Assembly (NCBI GenBank): GCA_024752435.1
Contig: CP103028.1
Location: 682,001 to 746,000, forward strand
Direction: 5' to 3'
Source of the DNA: Allantophomopsis cytisporea
Lineage: Eukaryota > Ascomycota > Leotiomycetes > Phacidiales > Phacidiaceae
DNA length: 64,000 nucleotides
A program made the translations under genes and the position numbers. Positions 59,766-64,000 of the stretch are shown here, one piece after another. Under the pieces are notes generated by a model. It was not told the DNA's origin, made no database searches, and saw only the letters and a list, made by a program, of their open reading frames with translations. Numbering within the stretch: position 1 is the first letter of the stretch; each line of letters begins with the position of its first letter.

Positions 59766-61365
59766 ATGGACTCTCCAGCCATGCCACACATGTACTTCTC
59801 AGGTATAACGGGCATGGAGAATCATCCAGGAACTTTGACAGCCTCACAGGTACGATCCTAGATTTCGTCTCAAGAGATGTACTGATTGGTCGGTGTAGCT
59901 TGCAGGAAGTGGCGCAGATGCCTCTATGACAGGCATGTTGGAGGAAGGAATGCTAAATGCATTTGATGGAAACGAGAACTATCCAATGAATCTTGATTCA
60001 AATACTGACGATGCAAATGTACCGAAGACCTTTCCACCACTCTTAACACACAACAACAGTGGGCATACCGACGGCGCCGATGAAGATGGAGCCAACCAGA
60101 ACAACGACGAGATTCCAACAACTGGGGCGGGTGCTGGGCCACTTCCGACAGGCTTCGGCTTACAAAACAATATTGCTGGTGGCAGCACTCTTACAGAATT
60201 TACCAAGAGACGTAACTGGTCTCAACGAGTTGTGGAGGAGCTCAAAGACTTTCTACATATCTTGACACCGGATGGACGAATCATATATATCTCGCCCAGT
60301 GGAACAGCGCTTACTGGATACTCAAAGGAGGAATTAGTTGGGAAGTTCATTGTGGATTTTATACACCCGGATGATAGTGGAATCTTTGTCCGAGAATTCA
60401 ATGAGTCGATAGCAACTGGTAATCCATTGCGGTTTTTTAATCGATTTCGGAAGCAAGACGGAACCTATACCATATTTGAATCACATGGTCATCCCCATCT
60501 CACGTCCGAGGCGGCACAGTTTGGACCAAACAATGCGGCAGGATTCTGTCGAGGATTCTTTATGATGGCCCGACCTTATCCCACAAAGAATGCTGCCCTC
60601 CTCGACTCGTTTCTCGAACATAAGATCGAGAATGAGAGGCTTACAAAACGCATCGCCGATCTCAAGAAAGAGGAGGCCGAAGAGGCCGAAGATGCTAGAC
60701 GGCATTGGATGAAGAAGCAAGAGGGAAGATCAGATATCACTCCTTCCGAAACACAAGTCACGGAATCAGATACCGTGGGAGGTGCATCTAATGGCATAGG
60801 GATGAGGACACCCATCAATCCTGATATTCTTGCAATGCCCCCACCCGCCAAACCATCTCTCATGAATACGGCTCTGACCCGACAAAATCTCGAAGATGCT
60901 AATCTATCGAGCAAGCCTGATTCCATCAAGGATAAGATGGCTCGATACGAAGGAGCTACACATATCGAAACGATTGAGATGCTTACCGGTTTAAGGTATC
61001 AGGATGGTGAACGAAGTCGTGGTATTAGCACGGGAGACATGAGCCCCGCTTTGATCAGAGGTGATGCAGGTATTGCAATTCCAGTAGATAAGGAAGCTAG
61101 GGGAGGGGACAAGAAGAAAAAGCTCAAGGTAGCTGACGAGTACGTATGTACCGATTGTGGTAAGTAATTTCGCATTCTCAATATTGAGTTGTGCTCACAA
61201 ATACCAGGCACACTTGATTCTCCAGAATGGCGTAAAGGTCCCAGTGGTCCCAAGACGCTATGCAACGCTTGTGGTCTTCGCTGGGCAAAGAAAGAGAAGA
61301 AGAAGGGTCCGAATCACGGTCCAGCAGCACTGAATAATATGGGCAACAGCACTGGCAGTAGCTGA
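59766..61365 (+). CDS. wc-2: White collar 2 blue-light GATA transcription factor
   Basis: Exons are 59766-59849, 59899-61159 and 61208-61365, giving 500 aa, with introns of 49 and 48 bp. A single PAS domain spans about residues 147-250 ([31 protein letters not shown]). One GATA zinc finger follows at the C-terminus, C445-x2-C448-x18-C467-x2-C470, with [20 protein letters not shown] and then a basic tail [10 protein letters not shown]. The 18-residue loop, the PAS-plus-GATA order and length match WC-2 of Neurospora. WC-2 pairs with the photoreceptor WC-1 through PAS domains and drives light-responsive and clock genes in the nucleus. The last intron splits the first zinc-finger half; reading through it gives an early stop after CG. 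No LOV/flavin-binding cysteine motif is seen, as expected for WC-2. The ATG at 59766 opens the longest conserved frame. Confidence 0.96.
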
Positions 61366-62114
61366 AATTCTTGACTTATTCTTAGATGGGATATTGCGAT
61401 TGGCGCAAGGGGATATAGGCATTTTACTACTGGCACTAGGTGACCTTTTTGCCGCATATATTTTAGGATGGGTGTTGGAAAAGGCACATGATACCTTGCT
61501 GTTTATTCTTTTTTTTATTGTTTTTTGTTGCTTTTACCGTGTTCGAGTACAATGAACTCACAGGAATACCTTCACTTTCCTGCTAGTATGTAGCCCAGCG
61601 TGATTGTATTGTGAGACGACAAAGGTATACAATTACCGCAGTACAGAGCACATAGGGTGACAAATCATCAGTCTATCATCTTATGTTAGGGTCGTAGTAG
61701 CTATTCACACTTGAACGACTAGTCACACTATAAGGGGCTTTTCTGGTACCAGATGGCATAGTTTGTAATCTCTTCTCCAGTAGCTATGCTATCTATAAAA
61801 TCTTCACTCCCACCAACAGGTGATAAGTATACGCAGAGTGTTGAGATTTCTCCGTCCCCTCTCGTCGCCATGGCTTCCTATCTGCATGCAGCATTGTATC
61901 GACTTTCGACCTGTTTCCGCCCTTTCCAGCCCAGCTGATTGATATAGTAAGAAGTGATCAAAGTCATCACTACAGCGCCCCGCCCCACCGCTTCAAAATT
62001 AAATATGATAAGAAAGACCGAACAAAGTCTTCGGATATAACGCACTAAATTGGCACAATTTGAGGGGAAGCACAAAAAAGGAGCAACTAAACACAAAACT
62101 TCAACTCAAGAAAA
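61366..62114. other. Intergenic region between convergent genes
   Basis: Contains the 3' flanks of WC-2 and the membrane-protein gene. It is T-rich near 61505-61535. No gene or distinct site is seen. Confidence 0.6.
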
Positions 62115-63043
62115 CTAAGTGTATCTTGATGGCAGTTTTCTATCAAGTGTGTTGAAGGCTAGCGTCCTCGGTGTAAACGGCTGTCTGGCTGCTTGTAATC
62201 TTCTCATTTCCCAATTCGGATCGTTTGCGTCAACAGAGGCTGGTGAACTTTCCTGCATTTCATCGATATCCGTCTTATGAGCTACTCGCATGGCGGCTGA
62301 TGGAAACATCGACCAAGCAGCGAGAAGTGCGTTGAGGAGAAACAAAGTCCTGTACGAAATGATTAGTTATGCTCTTGAGGCTCAAAATTCAAACTACCCA
62401 CATCATGATGACGGTTGTTGCAAATGCCCCTTTCGCTTGCAAGCAGTATCCTTCATTGCCAGATGCCTTGGCGTATTTGCAGCTCTTCGCAACGTACCAT
62501 GCCACCTTGCTTGGGTGGGCAGCGTCTGACATATCAGGGCCTGCTTGACCATAGATACTGAATGCCCAGAGCGCTGTAAGACCGATGTTGACCAGAAACC
62601 CAACAACCGGCAACCACAAATGCATAACGAACATAACAACCTTCACGAGCTGGATGAACATCGAAAGTACAGAGATCACGACATTCCAATTTGTTAAACT
62701 ATCTTATTGTGAGTAACAAGCGGGTAGGCTGTATTAGATTTGGAGGACATACAATTTTGACCATACCAGAGGCGTCTTTGGCAGAGGGCGGTAGTTTGCA
62801 TATGCATACAATCTTGATAAAGGACTTGAATTGAAGCCATGATCTGATCCAACTTGCCTTCACGATCATCAGCACTGAAGCAACGGTTCGATTGAACAAT
62901 TCTGCATACCATAATTTCGTGCGATAGAGATTTGGACTAGCAATACCGAAAAGTGTAAGAGCAGCGATAGTGCCAGCCAACTCGATTACCATCAAGGCAA
63001 TGAGCCATTTCGGGTGCCTCCATCTCGTCGAGAGGAAAAACAT
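62115..63043 (-). CDS. Four-helix (MARVEL-like) membrane protein, fungal
   Basis: Exons are 63043-62910, 62857-62753, 62698-62402 and 62349-62115, giving 256 aa, with introns of 52-54 bp. The reading frame had to be found by splicing: SPNLYRTKLWQVGSDHGFNS, then LYAYANYRPLPKTPLVWSKF, then LTNWNVVISVLSMF matches a conserved ascomycete family I recognise by pattern but not by name. Four hydrophobic segments are predicted, at about residues 14-36, 82-102, 110-130 and 170-195. A Cys-bearing loop (SCKYAKASGNEGYC, likely disulfide) sits between the third and fourth. This layout resembles MARVEL-type tetraspan proteins, often at the plasma membrane, but the assignment is by layout only. The C-terminal 60 residues are polar. 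The start Met at 63043 precedes a short basic segment (RWRHPK) and the first helix, as usual. Confidence 0.85.
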
Positions 63044-64000
63044 TCTGCCCTGATGATGAAAAGGTAAGGATGGGGTGAATCACAACGACAGATGAGAGAG
63101 CTTCGTATTTAATCGAAGCTGGTTAAACATGGAAAGTTGAGGTCGACATTGATGGTCTGGTCTTAGAAGAGCTACAGTGTGATGGAAGTTCAAGAGTCTA
63201 CGAAAGGGCCCCCATCATGCTTATACATACTTCTCATGTGGTCAGCGAAAGGCTGGCAGCACAGAGGTGTGTATTGGGTGCCAATGGGGATTGAAGATGG
63301 GAATGGTGCACGATTGTAAGCGCCGACGTGCTGCATGTTGATATATGCTGCCCTTGCTCATTCAGGCCAATCAGGTGGCCATAGACGGTGATGGAGCAGT
63401 TGGTAAAAAGTTGCCGGGAGTCTGTATGGACTCGCCAGATAGGCCTTGTGTGGGGGGGGGCCGCCGCTCTTCTTCTCTCTCGCGCTACGACAACATGGAC
63501 CGACCATCTCTCCCCTCTCTTAATGTATGGAGTATGTACGAAAACGTCGTACATCTCCAACAATCGGAGACATCACATACACAGCACGATTTGTGGCGGC
63601 TGATGCTGTGCATCCGGTAGGGAAGAAAAAGGTGATTGATCAGTCAGTGGATTTCAGAGTGGGGCGGTGGACTGTGTGACTGAGATGAGACTTACATGTT
63701 CCATAGTTATGTTGGAGATGGCTACTGTTACACAAACTATCACCACTCCCAGGGCGGTTGAATTTAGGGAAGACAGTATCGATATAAACAGAAATTCTGC
63801 CTTCCGGAGTTTGATATCATTAACGTAACGTCGATGATGACCGCGACAGCGAAGCTAAAGGGAAGATGGGAGTGGACGGGTTTGTTTGTTTGTACTGAAG
63901 ACTTACCGCAAAATATGGTGCCCTCGCATTTCCCTACCGCCTAACTAGTTACAAGGAAACATCTTTTCTTGGTTTCATTGATTTACGAAATTCGTCTCAA
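63044..64000. other. Right flank, no gene recognised
   Basis: This is the upstream region of the membrane-protein gene. It holds a run of about ten G residues near 63451-63460. Short open stretches on both strands at 63234-63620 overlap each other and have no domain. The window end could cut a further gene, but none is visible. Confidence 0.5.

Noticed and set aside
62699..63043. Unspliced 114-codon reading of the membrane-protein gene
   Set aside because: It loses the conserved GFNSSP...LYAYANYRP...VWSKF order, which appears only after splicing two introns.

Overview
The window looks like nuclear DNA of a filamentous ascomycete. The evidence is multi-exon genes with short introns (about 48-105 bp), fungal-type genes such as the blue-light GATA factor WC-2, and AT-rich intergenic DNA full of microsatellites. 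The gene content and the intergenic style would fit a leotiomycete such as the Botrytis/Sclerotinia group, but genus is inference from memory of these protein families. I see no transposase, integrase, CRISPR array, operon or bacterial-type feature, and no sign of a biosynthetic gene cluster.

Layout, left to right. A RING/zinc-finger/SH3 protein (2.9-6.1 kb, +). A small 2EXR-domain protein (7.2-8.1 kb, +). A P-type ATPase of the Na+/K+-ATPase alpha (IIC) type (9.0-12.4 kb, -). A gene-poor stretch holding one tRNA-Pro(UGG) (15.9 kb, -). A Uds1-domain coiled-coil protein (19.2-22.1 kb, -). A 5.6 kb gene-poor stretch with a possible gene relic near 26 kb. The tRNA-His guanylyltransferase THG1 (27.8-29.1 kb, +), converging on the nucleolar G-patch protein TMA23 (29.3-30.2 kb, -). 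A sodium/proton antiporter gene broken by four in-frame stops (30.6-32.2 kb, +). An F-box-like/leucine-rich-repeat protein (33.5-35.6 kb, +). A short-chain dehydrogenase (37.6-38.6 kb, -). A Meu6-like PH-domain protein with a long charged tail (40.1-42.2 kb, -). An 8.5 kb gene-free, low-complexity stretch ending in a (CT)58 tract. A five-exon protein of unknown function (50.7-52.9 kb, +). RAD50 (54.2-58.4 kb, -), divergent from WC-2 (59.8-61.4 kb, +). A four-helix membrane protein (62.1-63.0 kb, -).

The genes are mostly independent housekeeping or signalling genes: DNA double-strand-break repair (RAD50), tRNA maturation (THG1), ribosome biogenesis (TMA23), light sensing (WC-2), ion homeostasis (the IIC ATPase and the broken antiporter) and cell-cycle or morphogenesis factors (Uds1, Meu6-like). 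No shared pathway is evident beyond two neighbours in RNA/ribosome biology (THG1 and TMA23).

The observations most worth checking are the antiporter pseudogene, the IIC ATPase with Cys where animal pumps have a cation-binding Asp, the inferred GC-AG intron in RAD50, the zinc-ribbon/LRR-like unknown protein, the repeated TACCTAGGTA palindrome and several decayed coding stretches. I found no convincing new system. Exon-intron structures were built by hand from splice signals, reading-frame continuity and remembered family similarity.
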